64,000 nt of DNA, from NCBI GenBank assembly GCA_005406025.1, contig BGZK01000187.1, forward strand, positions 310,001-374,000. The letters are read 5' to 3'. Shown piece by piece: positions 35,128 to 48,408 of the stretch. How positions within the stretch are numbered: position 1 is the stretch's first letter; each line of letters starts with the position of its first letter. The notes under the pieces were generated by a model, which saw nothing but the letters and a program-made list of their open reading frames with translations, did not search any database and was not told the origin of the DNA. The stretch comes from Eumeta japonica (Eukaryota; Arthropoda; Insecta; Lepidoptera; Psychidae). A program made the translations under genes and the position numbers.

Positions 35128-38100
35128 ATATACACTGTATATGTATATACTAATACTATGTACAATAATATGAATGTAATTTTTTCCATTTTATAATGTT
35201 TTCATTCTTGTTTTGATACAAATTATCACAAAAAAGTGTGCATGCTATCTCTTCTATAAATGCGTTTAGATTTATTTAATCGCAAGTCGATCCTTCGAAT
35301 CGAACATCATTACATACAGTAAGTGTATCTTATGCATTTATCATATTTTAAAATAACAACAAATCGGCGACCTATAAAAAGAAGGCCGCCGAACAATGTT
35401 GGATCGTTTCGGCGAAACCACGACCGTCGTTGCCGCCGCTACAAAGACACCTGTTTAAATTACAATTCATATAGATTTCATTTATTTAACGTTCGTTAGC
35501 GCGATTAAACGGTAATGGACGGACGTGTAAAAAAAATGATCATCAATAATACCGGCGCGTCATTACCGGCACGAAGCCGTGGCGGTAGCAAATGAGCGGT
35601 AATGATCTCGACCGCGGTCGAAGCTATCGCATTAGACGTAACGACAAACCGGCCGAACGCACAATGGCGGAGTCGTGTGTGTGACGTACGGTGAACAAAT
35701 CGCTATGGTTTTTGCCACTGCGCTGATTCACTTAAGATTTGTGTTGTGTCAGAATATTATTTTTGTCACTTGAAATGATTGCACTAGCGTACGCGGAAAA
35801 AATTGTTAGTGTGTAGTATGTCACAGCGGTGTGCTTCAAACTCTCATTTGAAATAATTAACTGTCAACTGTTAAAGTTAGAAAGTAAACACGTCAAAATA
35901 CGTTGTCTTAAATTAACTTTTGTGACATTAAATTAATATAGTAATTAATAAATAAAAAAAATATCGCATATACTAATATCTCTAAGATTACCTATATTTT
36001 GTCATGTTTAGTTTTTAATTTTAGCAGTTAGCAGTTAACTATTTAAAATGAAAGTTTGAAGCACATCGGTGTTAGTGTCGTAATGTTCAAGCATTTAAAA
36101 TCATCTATTTAAACAATATAATGAACAAATTATATTTGATTTAAGAATATCATTCCATTTATAATATTGAGTTTATAGTTTTGTGTGTATTCTACGATTT
36201 TTTTTTTGATATGACAAAAAACTCGTGTCTTGTCTGTACGTCATCTTGGATTTGAATCGACATACAGACAATGAGAAATTGCGAATTTATATCTCTGAAT
36301 TTTGTTCAATCACACAAGCTCACAGTCAAGCATGGAACGTGACTCCTTGGAAAAAAAATTAATGTTATTCACATCGCACACTATCCCAGTTTTCTAACTA
36401 TCGGAATGCAAGCAAGGAGCGGCGTCGGCGCAGAAGTCATTCATAAAATAAAAATTCTATGTTCCACGCGCATTTTTTGAGGTTATATATTAATCCACTT
36501 ACAAATTTACATACAATGAGATAACATAATACTAAACGTAGCGTATTAGCATTAACGATCGCTTTAAGATTCAACGCGTGGACGGCGCGGGGTGCGTACC
36601 GGCGAGGCCGCGCGCGGTGGTACACGCTGTAGACGGCCGCCAGCGCTGACACGTGACACAATTTATAAATATTTGTTTTTTTTTTAAAATCGTTACCTGG
36701 GGCAAGAACTTAGAATTATGTAACGCCCGCCTAAAATATTGAATGGAATACATAGCACACTTTTGTTTGTAATATGTACCTTGTACTACGTACAGTAAGT
36801 GATAAATATTACGTTTATTGATTTTTTTTTAATTTTGTCAATACCTTTAATTTTACAGTGTTCTGGCATACAAGGAATGAACTTATATATTATAAGGTCT
36901 GTCGAATAAGTGAACTTCATTATTATATTCATATTTGATTTTTTTTTTTATATTAAATCCATAAATTCTTATGAAAAACCAACTGGATTCATAATATTAC
37001 GTAACTCTACAATCTAACGAGATATAATAAAAATTATTATTAATATGCGTATTGGCCGGTTTCTAAATACAAGAAAATTATCAAATTATGCAAATAGCCA
37101 CCTAGAAGCGATTGCTTCCAAACAACATTTATTAGCAATAAGTTAAAAGCTAACCCTCGTCCAATATAACACAGCCGGAGGTGCTTTTAGCTCTTTCGAG
37201 CGCGATGCCTTATTAACATTCAAATAAGATCATCGGCCGGGTGATCGGTGCCCTCTGGACAAACAGAAATCATTGCTTTCACTGATGATGTTTTATTCTG
37301 TGATGACAATGAATGATGACTACTTATTTTTTCCACTTTGAAATAGAATTAATTTATGTACCTACATATTTTACTCTACTCCCTTGACTAGTAAAGTGGA
37401 AGATCTATTTGATCACGGAGGTGATCGGAGGTGACGGACAAGGAGTTGTCCGTCTTATCTTTAGAGGCAATCAAAAATAGATAATGACATTATTTCGCAT
37501 ATATTTGAACATATCGTCTCAAAAATTCTCAAAATATATATTCGTCGCGTCAAACACATAACGGTTTAATGACTGTTTTTATAAGTACACACATAACATA
37601 GACATTTATTTTAATAGATAAATATTATTTTTTATAGAATTAAATTTTATTTAGAAAATATATTTAATATGTATGTGTTTTTAAAAATAAGGGGCTTTGA
37701 AACCGAACAGTGTCTCTTGTTTCAACTACTTTAACAATCATTTCCAGTATTATTGTACGTGACCAATAAATACTTTTACCATGTAATTGCAAATGCTTTT
37801 GTAATCAAATTGCAGTGTAATAATAATGAATTGAAATTGGCAATTATACTACTTATATCATGTTTCTTAATTTCTTTCTGTGACTTCGAATTTGTGACTT
37901 TGATCACAGTTTAAATTCTCAACGCAAAATTAAGGTATTCTAAGCTTGAAGTCTCTGCCTGTTTTCTGTAGAATATTAGGTGGTTCCAGACCACCGAGCT
38001 TTTATTTTTTTAATTCTTTTATTTCTTTTTAGTTCTCTAATTATTTTTTAGTCCTTCATAAGTGGACATCCCAAAGCTATTGCCTTTCCAAAAGGATGGT

Positions 38101-38269
38101 CGTATCGTGTTAGGCTTGCTATTCAAGAGGTGGTTGGTTATGTTATTGCCTTAGTGAAATTCTTGTATATGAGTTTATGTTTAGCGAAATTTGAAATTTT
38201 GAAGTACTTTACATTATTGCTACATCATTGTTTCTCATCGAGAAAAATGTCACTACGTAAATAAAATAT
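35124..38269. other. noncoding stretch with CpG-rich islands
   Basis: CpG-rich at 35360-35700 and 36410-36660. The remainder is AT-rich. Minus-strand frames over 36437-36753 are composition effects. A short hairpin GGTGGT-TCCAG-ACCACC lies near 37979-37995. Confidence 0.55.
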
Positions 38270-38710
38270 GTATGTAGGTTAGGGCGACCCAAAAAAAAAG
38301 ATTTCTTTTTTTCAAGTCTCGTGTGAAAATATGTTAGTTTACTATGTTTTAAGAGCCCCCCTCCAAAGGACAGCTCTAAAAAAATTTTTTAAAGGACGCT
38401 CACAATTTTTTTAAATTTCCAAAATCCTCAAAAATCATTTTTTTTTTTTTATTTCAAATGCTTTTTCTCGTGATTTCATTTCTTTTTACATGTAAAATCA
38501 TGAAGATCCTGAAAATTTCAAGTCAAAATTTTAATATTTAGAGGTCGCTCCAATTTTTTTAAGTTTTCAAATCGAGTACTTTATATCTATTTAAGCAACT
38601 TCTAAACATGAATATTAACGAACTTAATATTTTTTTCAAATTAAAAATGATGAGAATTGTTCATAAATTTTTTTTTTGTTTCTCGTGCTTTAATTTCATT
38701 CTTTAGCATG
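38270..38710. repeat. degenerate duplication rich in A/T runs
   Basis: Two module pairs recur: 'AGGACGCTCACAATTTTTTTAA' (38393) and 'GAGGTCGCTCCAATTTTTTTAA' (38540), then 'TCTCGTGATTTCATTTC' (38466) and 'TCTCGTGCTTTAATTTC' (38682). It directly adjoins the hAT fragment and may be the 3' untranslated part of the same dead element. Confidence 0.5.
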
Positions 38711-39093
38711 TCAAATTAAAGGAAAAAAGGGGAATCCATTCTTATTGGTACTCAAAGCCCACCATTCATATGGATTGATTTTTCTGTCAGCCTTTGCTAA
38801 TGCGGCGGTGCACTTGGCAATTTCTTGAGCAGTGGCATTCTTGGATTGCTTTTCAGTAGGCTCAGGCTGCTCTATTGCGGATTCTTCAAAACATGCCCAA
38901 AATAATTTATGAGTTTGTGAATCAACATTCTTACCTTCATTGTATAAACGAGACCTTTTGGATGGAGTTTCTGGATCAGAATCTTCATTTCTTCCTTCTC
39001 TACAGCTCTACGGATCCTTTCAGCTTGGGTAGCGTCAAAGAAAAAGTCCTTGTAGCGGGACAGAATACATTTTGCACTGTTTTCTTCCTCCAT
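38711..39093 (-). pseudogene. hAT-transposase-like C-terminal fragment, frameshifted
   Basis: On the minus strand, a frame from ATG 39093 reads MEEENSAKCILSRYKDFFFD and on for about 38 residues, then changes frame near 38978; the next frame continues acidic and helical sequence ('THKLFWACFEE', about 38920) to NPYEWWALSTNKNGFPFF and a stop at 38711-38713. The pattern 'xPxxWW......FPxx' is that of the hAT-family C-terminal dimerisation domain (Dimer_Tnp_hAT), also found in ZBED proteins. Only about 125 residues are present against the 500-700 of a full transposase, with no BED finger or catalytic core visible. A GT-AAGA donor-like site inside the first frame (about 38947) would make an exon another possibility. 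I take it as a dead transposon piece. Confidence 0.5.
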
Positions 39094-42000
39094 GCTCAAG
39101 ATTTTTTCCTGGGTTTGGCATAACTATTTTCCTTTATAAGTAACTAATTAAACAAGCATAATTTTACTAAATTCTCGTAACGACAAATAGAAAACATCCG
39201 CCGATGTCAAAAATCAAATAAGAAATGGGTGCCGCCTACGTTAAATACAAGCGTATTTATTGAACGGGGAATCCCCTGCAATAACGAACGGGTTATACAA
39301 AACGAGGAATTCCCCGTAAAATATTTACTTGAAAAGGTTTGCCAGCATTTAAAAAATTAAATAAATATATACGAATTACGTGCATATTACACATGAAACA
39401 GATTTCTCTAGCTTTATTTCTCACAACTTAAAAAAAATAGGTTTTAAAACTAAAATTATTATTAAAATTAAGTAACAAATAAATGAGTCTGAGTTTAATG
39501 CTATATTTAATAGAAATAAAAATTATGTTTAATGTGCCTTATTTATGTCGAATAGTAATGCCGAGTTATTCGACTATTCGCTATAACAACTATTCGCGGC
39601 ATTAATAGTTTCAATATCAATACAATAGATTTCTAATATTCTTTGCTCTTAATTTATCGAAATTGCACGATTTTTCTTAAAAAAAAGTCATGGTATCAAT
39701 ACGAGCGATCCGTGTTCAAAACACATTTTTTTATTGCAAATTCGACGACAGCGCTTTGCTGTATATAATATATTTCTTTTCCGCAGCTTATACACGTAGT
39801 ACAACGCTCTTAATTGGCTGCGAACGATCTACTGCCGCAGGTCTTACGCTCTCCGACCCTTCCTTCTTCTCTGCCGCGTTCCTTTTTTACGCCATTGCGA
39901 CGCTTTCGTGACGAACATCGCGGCGGCAAAGTTTCGTACGTTGTACTTACTGTACGTATAAGAATGAGTCGGACGCGTCTCCGGGGATCGTCGAGAACTC
40001 AAAAATTGAAACTGGACCGCCGCGGAATGCGCCGGCGCGGGTCGCACCGGATAATCGAATTACCGGCGACGGCGACTGATATAATTTAAGTGGCTTAATT
40101 CAATCGGACACGGCCCGGGCTCGGCCGCGCCGCCTCGCGTACGGAGCTTTAGTAATTACTCATCTATTGTCCGCGTCCTCCTTGTCTCTTTGCCCGTATG
40201 TACGCGTGTATGGTGTATACACGCGTCTGTTTGTTTGTCGGAGCATTCTAGCGATGCGTTGCCGCAGTTTAATTCTCTTAGATAAATAAAATAGGACTCT
40301 ATAAAGCTACTGTGTTTTTAGACGAAATTCAATACAGGCACTTGGGTACCATCATTCAGATACGAATTCAAGGTTGTGCGCTGATTTTTTAATCAATTAT
40401 TTCATACAAATAACGCCCAAGAACGCGGTACCGCTATATTTAACTTCTTCGAATCAATCGCTTCCTCCGTGCTGACACGAGGAAAATTTAATCAAAACAC
40501 AAATTGTGTGTAATCGAGACGCGATTGATGGTCTCTGTTGCTCGTATAGCGATTCGAGGCTCGTTGCATGTGCAATTCGATGAAAAAGGGCGTCCTAGTG
40601 AATATTATGCAGGCCAAATTCGTCGCATAACAAAGATGTACTAAATTTTCATTACCCGAGCAAAGATCGTAAGATGTATATATTTGTCGTCTGTTTTTAC
40701 CCTATTGGAAAATAGGTAGAAGTTCCCATAAAATCTGAAAAGTCATTATTGAAAGATCAATGATTAATAAAACGAAAATAATACAAGAACCTAATACACA
40801 GTTCGCTACTATAATCTAGTTGTTGCATATTCTCTAATGGCGAGATCGGCACATAATTGCATTTCAAAAATTGTATTGCGTCACAGTAAACTTTTTGTTA
40901 CTGATGTAAAAAGTAGAACCGAAAATGAATCTGTGAAGGAAGACCATTTCGCATTAATCTGTTACTTTTCCGTCGCGTTTAACGAATTAATGAACGTAAG
41001 TTATTGGTTCCACCCTTTTCTTACCGATCTCAAACTATGAAACATTGCTTTTGTTTTGAGATCCGAGGATCAGGAAGCTGGTAACCGTGCCCCGTTGACT
41101 AAATTAAAAAAAAAAACCAATTCATTTTTCTATGGTTGACGTGAAGGATGCGTACGCGTTTGTCACCTTATAACGGGGGAAATGTAACTATTTTTCCCTA
41201 AGCGAAGCTAGGTGGGGTGAAAGTGCCATCGATAATAAATGCATCTGTTCACATACTCGTTCCTAATTCCCGCCTTCGTAGGGTTTAAGTGAGGATTATA
41301 CGATGACCGTCAGCGTTACGCGCCCCGCTTCGAGCGGAAGCGGTTTCTCATGATCGTTGCATAAATCGCTGATCCGGTGATCTTGTGCTAAATTAACCTC
41401 TCAGCTGTCACGGCGTCCAATGTTTTTTGGCGCGAGAAAATCGTTACGCGAAAACCACCGAGACGATTTATTGCGCACTTCACGATGAAAGTGGGCTTAA
41501 CGAGAAAATCGAGAATATAGGTGAAGTATGGAAGTGTGAAGGCAAACAAGGTACATGAACAATATTATTGACGTTATTTCCGACGTCACTGAAGTGAACC
41601 AGCAATGTACTTGCTCGAACAAATACGTACAGTGATTGGATACTTCTTGTTAGTTCAGACAGACGTCATCAAAAATAATATTTGGGATTTGTTTGACTGA
41701 CATTTTTTCTAAATCAAAAAAACTAATGTTTTATAATGTATTTTGTTTCTAAATTACGTTTCAAATCGAAATCCTTGATCACTATTACTGTTATTACTTG
41801 ATATATAATATATATAAATATCGATGAAATGGGGTAAGGGACAATTAAACAATTAATAATAATGTATAATAGACCATCACATTACAAATAAAAGAGAAAG
41901 TATTAAGTATTTAAACAATTTAAATACTTTACATCTCATCGCCGCGTCGTCGAGTCGGTTTTGTTTGAATATTAAAATATCACATTATCTATTTAATTCA

Positions 42001-43199
42001 ATTAGAGAAATTACTCATTACATAATGTATTATTATTCAACGAACGAAGTTGACGGACCCCGAAAGCGAGGTAACCGATATCAGTTAGTGGAGCGAGCCG
42101 GTGGCGCAACCCGCAAGGAAGTTGCGACATCTCATTTATTAGCAGTCGTATTAGAATGACACACGCGCCGTATTATGTAAATTAAATCTATCAAAATAGT
42201 CAAGTGTGACGGAGGTCGGGACCGCGTTACTTTCTACGATTCGCTTTTTTTATTATTATTGTGCTTTATAAAGTCTACACAGATAAATCTTTAATAACGT
42301 GAGAGTGATTTATTATAACGACATTGTACGTTTGATATAAATTCTATTATATATTTCTAATTCATTTGTGTATGGATTCAGATGGAACTCAATATATCAA
42401 AATAATCTCAACTAAGGAGATTTCAACTAAGTATAGATAAGTTAACAAAGTCAATTAAATACCGTATAACGAGTAATCCTAGTCTAAAAATTCATAAAGG
42501 AATGAGAGTTAAACAAATTTTGAATAACGATACGTCATCAATAAAAGCTCATTGTTTAGAATGCTAATAATTATTGTGACTTTTTTTTAAATATAGTGAT
42601 CCTTGTATATATATTTATCATTATATTACTAACACAAATGCGTCTAATTTGCCTTAAAATTGGGGACGGCTTTGAACTCTATAATCGATGGGCTATGTCC
42701 TGCATTGGTGTCTTATATATTTATATACATACATATATATACATGTAGCTTTTGCATGAAACAATTTATAGACATCAAAATTAACCCAGTTTATTTTCTG
42801 CAAGAGATATCACAGCAAACTGGAAAAATATATTTTTTTTGAAAACACGAAACGCAGGCGAAGCAAATAACAAACGCATTTACAACGTACAGCATTTACT
42901 GTCGTCAAAGAAAGTGCTATTTTTCTTAGATGTACGTATGACGACACCTCAGTGTCGACGAGAGACTCTTATTATGGCATCGTTCATATATTTGTTTTTC
43001 AACGCGTATAAAAATGCTGACAAGCTGATGGTGCAATGGTACTTGGATCTGGTTACGCTCTGACTGAATAAACAGTGCGAAATCACTTCAATAATTTCAT
43101 GTAGTATTTAGTAGACCACCAATTGGCATAAATGTATCTATGTTGCGTTTTCATAAATGTGTAAACGTTAACCGCAAGATCTGACAGACTGTCCATAAA
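39094..43199. other. noncoding stretch with CpG-rich islands
   Basis: The strongest island is 39780-40260; frames of 60-90 codons there lie in both directions and are arginine-rich from composition. Smaller CpG-rich patches are at 41280-41480 and 42040-42230. An imperfect inverted repeat around GGGGAATCCCC / GGAATTCCCC lies at 39265-39318. No gene is supported. Confidence 0.55.
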
Positions 43200-43565
43200 T
43201 TATCTGTGAAATCTCACTTTTAATTTAGCAATTAGCCATTTTTGGTGCAACTCATCGATAAAGTTCAATCTTTGAAATATCATCGTACACGTATAAAGTA
43301 CGCCTGCCCGATACAATATCGCCTCCACGTCAGAAAAGCTATGTATCCCGTTTTTTACAAAAAAAGTTTTAAAGACCCCCCTGCCTTTTATACGAGTATG
43401 ATCGCTTAAATCGGGATATAAATCATATTTTTGAAATATCCGGACACAACGGTCCTGCTGATAGATCAGTCGGTCGATCTCGATATGCCATAAATCATAC
43501 GAATCGTACGCAGATAAAATGTCTCTCGTTTGAGCTACATCGATATAAATAATTTCGCGTTTCAC
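43200..43565 (-). other. unexplained open frame of about 120 codons
   Basis: A minus-strand frame runs from just after an in-frame TGA near 43586 to a stop at 43200-43202. The only in-frame ATG is late, near 43281, so a start would need GTG or a splice acceptor, and no pyrimidine tract is obvious. The translation (for example 'TRDILSAYDSYDLWHIEIDR' and 'GVFKTFFVKNGIHSFSDVEA') has balanced composition and no low complexity, unlike most chance frames here. I recognise no family. It could be an exon, a fragment of a dead element or chance; a CpG-rich patch lies just upstream (43580-43660). Confidence 0.2.
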
Positions 43566-46500
43566 GACATCAATGCCTTCGTTTCATCGGTCGCCTCGTC
43601 CGGGCGTCGTGATCGACCGCTTAGCCGCCGGTCGCCCCTTGTTTGGGCGGTCGTAATGTGATCGAGAAACGACACGCGAAAGCAATGCGTAACGATACAC
43701 ATTGTTCTCGCATCGGATTTAGGATACGCTAATCTATCGTGTGAGGAGGACAGAGCAACCGGTACTGACCGATCATCGATACCCGTAACCTGTATATGAC
43801 ACTGCGCAATGCATCATACCGCAGGAGCACGAGCTGGATTGATGTCAGTTAAACTGTGAAAAAGTTACTTATTATTTTACGTCACGAGTCATCAGAAGTG
43901 ATATACGCGTCTTCTGAGGGCCATGAATTTTTTTTAACTTTTAGGACAGGCTTTTACTATAATAACTATAGATAAAGACGAGATTTTTGTAATCAGTTAT
44001 TGTCATGTTCTGTAAAGGGTAGGTATTTAAAAATATAGGATAGTAATATTGTTAACTAATAGTGCAGTTTCAAAATATTTTTAATTTTAAATTATATTAT
44101 TATTATTTATCAAAAATATTTAAATTTTAATATTATTTTTCATAAAATTATGATTTACAACTTCTATGAAAGTTCAGTAAAAAGCCTTAAACTGTTAGCA
44201 CATTTATAACGTGCTAATAAACAGAATACGACAAATGAAATATTACTGATAAAACAGTTAAAGCATCTTTTCAAAAAATACTACTTTTAGAGTAGTGATA
44301 AAGGAAAAAGTAACATAATAGACACATACCATAATCAACTTTAATCAAGTACATAGTTATAAAATTACTATTATTTTTATTTATTTGGCCAGCCTTGTTT
44401 AGGGGTTCACATAGAGAAAGTCAAATGTCTAGTCATTTCTAACCCATTTTTCAGGAGATAGAATATTATAGATTTGCTTTTAAAAAATATGGAGAGTGAT
44501 TTGAATTTGGAATGCCCATATTTTTTCTCTGAAATAATGGCATTTCGAAATTCAAGAAAAAACAGCGAGTGTCTTTTTAAAAAAAAAATGTGTCGCGGTC
44601 AGGGTGCGAAACTGTTAGCTTTCTTGTTCGAGGGTGACGTCCTGGCCCCGCACTTCCCTTCCCCGCCTAAGCCGAGTCTAGAGATAAACCTCGTGTTAAC
44701 TAATTTAAAATTATTAGAACGTATCGATTATTTTAAAGTAGTTAACGCTAATCTAAAATAATGTTCGTTTCGGACAAGGCGGTCCCGGGCCGCGCCGGCG
44801 CCGCGCGGCGCTCCGGCCGCCCGTATCGCAGATCGCGCGAGCCGGCCCGCCGCCCGCGCCGCGCCGCGCCCGCCGGACGTTTTTGTATTGTTACGACTCT
44901 TACATTTATTACTGCATTGATATGTTACATCGATGATTTATATACGCGTCTTGTCGTGCGCGGAGCGTTGACCCAGTCCGAAATAATAATGTGCACCATA
45001 ATGATAGATATGTATCTATATTTATACGAGTGGACGACTGTTGCGTTTATTTCGTGCCAGATACACGAAAATGTTGCGCTTAAATGTCGAGCGATTAATG
45101 CTACTGAATCGTTGATTACATAGATCTGGATTGGATAATTGCCGTACTTTTTAATTGCTACCGTTGCTCAATGTAATTAAGATCGTACAAATATCTATGC
45201 CCTGATTGTAAATAGCGAGTCTATTGTGTGACATTTTAAACATTTGTTGTATTTACATTTGATATATGTGTAAGGATAGGCAATTGTCGGATTAATATGT
45301 GTTGTTTTCAAAGTAGGCTTATTAAATGTTCTTGTGTGATGAAAATACTAAATAAGTATTACTGATGTTCGAATTATGTACATAGCGAAAACTATGTTTT
45401 TTAGTTTTGAATTGTTATACAACAAACATGAACCGTAATGTGAATTATTTTACATTATACCTAATTGACATTATGTTTATAAATAAAATATTAGGTACTT
45501 AGTTACTTACTGCACCATGTTTCGTGTACTATTAAATAATGCGCTTTAGATAAGCATATTTGATTTGTGCTTGATAGCGATATGCGTACGCGCACGCGGA
45601 TCTGCATTTAAGCGCGCACCCCACCCGCGGCATTGGGGCGTCGCGAGCTTGCTCGGTGCAGTACGCGGCGGGCAATGATCCGTTGCGGACGTGTTTCGAG
45701 TTGACAATTGTGAGACTGTTTACGGTCGCTCTGCATCAAACTGGTGACCGGTGACGAGCGACCGCATGTTACGTGACCAAGGAATGTGACGCCCTTACAC
45801 GGGGACGTCCTCTATATCAGAGACACCGATGATGCATGTGAGTTTTAATTTGTTTTTGCGATTACGGGCCGTCCGCTTCTTATTTATTATTTCCGCCTTC
45901 TTCTTGACCCAATATAATGTGAAGGAACAATTACGACGTATCGGAATATGTTCGAAAGTCGGTCGCATTGATCGAGACGAAACAAAAAATTTCAATTAAA
46001 ATTCAATTCTATAGAGACAAGGCCAGTCAATCACAATGATCGAAGAATAGCGGTCGCAATCTCCAATCGCTCAATAGAGCCACCGGTCACTGGACATCCT
46101 GGTTTTGTTTATGACCTTCAATTATTTTTATTTTGTCGGTGTACCTGTGATGGAGACGCCGCGTAGTAAATCATAGACAAGTATTGTTTGATATAATAAT
46201 TTTACTATACGATCATATTTATTTCGAGGCATCCTTGTCTTCTACAAATAATGTAGCATATAATATTCATATAATATACGGAATATAATATTCCAGTCAT
46301 GAAAATGCATAGTAAGTGCGGCTTACCGCAGAATTAATTGTCTTATAAGTCGCTTGTCGTGCATTTAATAGATTATAACTATGTGTTTGAGGTCCACTTT
46401 GAAGACGGTTACTGTCATCATTTCTTGCTAGCGCCGCGCTCTAGGAATGTATGTTAAATACTACGAACGATTGTCAGTCAGCTGCAATGGGCTTTTGACG

Positions 46501-46580
46501 GCGGTAGGCGGTACGAACGTCGGCGTGAGGGAGAGAAATCACGGAGTTTTTTTATAAAACAAAAAACATGCTTAAATTTG
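43566..46580. other. noncoding stretch with the most GC-rich island
   Basis: 44781-44880 has 89 G or C in 100 bases by direct count and is dense in CpG. It sits in a broader CpG-rich zone (44590-45120) that also holds frames of 95 and 120 codons end to end on the plus strand; the second is arginine/alanine/proline-rich only where the island lies. A second CpG-rich zone is 45580-45800. A promoter or 5' untranslated exon is possible, but no splice or start evidence decides it. Confidence 0.5.
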
Positions 46581-46622
46581 TAATACATGTCAGCAAACAA
46601 GATTGTTTGCCGACATGTATTA
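46581..46622. repeat. near-perfect 20-bp hairpin
   Basis: TAATACATGTCAGCAAACAA (46581-46600), two bases, then its reverse complement with one mismatch (46603-46622). The loop is too short for a normal pre-microRNA. It is probably the closed ends of a tiny foldback element or a replication-made palindrome. Confidence 0.85.
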
Positions 46623-48373
46623 TCAGACAAACAACAGACATATTACTGATATCGGACTACTAGAAAATAAAGCAACATGCATATACTGAAATTAGGACAG
46701 GCCATATTAATGTCTATTCCATTAAAATATAACACAGTCAGCATTACCTTTGGAAAAAGATAAATAGCGTTCGTGATACAGATGTGTAATTTGAAATAAA
46801 CAACTTCGAAAACTGGACGAGCACGCATGCGCCGAGCAGCAAAAAAAAAGTTACATCAAAACAAAACAACACCGCTATATAGATAATTATTTAATGAATA
46901 GTCAGACAGACCGTCGAAGCTCGAAATCGGCTGCATTAATATCTGGGTCCGGCGACTATGTGCAGCATATTACGCGTTGTATGTATGATAGTCATTCAAA
47001 GTTATGTAAGGTAATATATCATTATGTACGTGCAAAGAAACGGTGTCGATCCCGCGCTTAGAATCGACCCCGCTTTCGTAATTGGGCCTCAATTATCCAG
47101 TTCCATGCGAAATTTATCGGCGTACTACATTCCGTTAATAGCACTGGTGTCTTGGGGTCATTATGTCACAGTTTAGATGGAACCAACATAATTGTAGGCC
47201 GTTCTAAATTAAATATAAAGGCGGTCCATACTCACGTTCACCCGTTAGAACGTGTACGTTATTAAAACGATGAGGACATAACAAACAGAGTGTGGTTGTG
47301 CGCATGCGCGAATCTTGCGCGTGAACTTGGCCGAGATTTGACTATGTATTTATTGGCCAACTTTATGGTGTTAGATTTCTGCTGAACGTCGCGCAGTTCG
47401 TGACGTTCCTTAACTCTCGATGTTTTCGTCTAGTGTGCCTGTCGAAAGAAATTCGAAATTCAGATCTGCATCAAAATCTCAAACAAAATGAGGGTTAAAA
47501 TTTGGATGGTGTGTGAAATCAAAATCGGGACTATGATCACAGTTGAAATCAATTTTTTGAATAATTTGAATATTATTGAAAACGAATTCTTGGGCGCGCA
47601 CGTCTATTTCGTTATAAATCGGTTAAGTAATTCCAAGATAGAATTTAATTGGCGTGATATGGAAGGTCGTCAGATCTACGAGAACGATCGAGAATATTAA
47701 CAAAACGCAACTATGACTTTTCTTTGAATATGAATTATCTTTAAAAAAAATGTTTTTTTTTTATCTGTTGTATTTTCTAATACTCAAGCTAACATGTATT
47801 ATAGTCTACACTAATTATTAATTTTGGATTAGCACCAAACGTGCAATCTTCATTTGGTTGATGTTTTGCGTGAAATAAAAAAAAATGTACATTAATTATA
47901 TATATAATACCATTAATGAATAATTCACAAATGAAAGTTTTACAACACAAAAGGGCCTCATTACTGGCCGTGCGATGTCGCACGAGTCGCTCTAGATAAC
48001 ACTCTAATAACGTCGAGATTAACTTTCTACGAAAATTTTGCTTCGTTGACCTTAATACCGGGCAAAAGCTCTGCCAGCCGCATGTGAAACTTGCTCGACG
48101 GATTTCGCTCCTGTTATCTTATTAGTTACAGCGTCACCTGAATGCGGACATGTTTCGATCGATTTATCTATGTGGGATATCAAATTTTAAGATCGTAATT
48201 TATGCGCATGAGCAGGACCGCTGCTGTGACGCGAGTGTCGATCTGAAAAGTGCTGTTCAAATTTCTTTTTATTCATCCGGGAATAAGTTCGATACGATCA
48301 GCGCTTCAGAACTATTTTTTACGCACGGAACTTATAAGGTTCGTAGGCGAGAAATTCCTTGAATTTTCAGTTA

Positions 48374-48408
<35 letters not shown>

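Noticed and set aside
44474..45123. Two end-to-end plus-strand frames of 95 and 120 codons
   Set aside because: The second is arginine/alanine-rich only across the GC island. No start context or splice evidence; kept only as an island observation.
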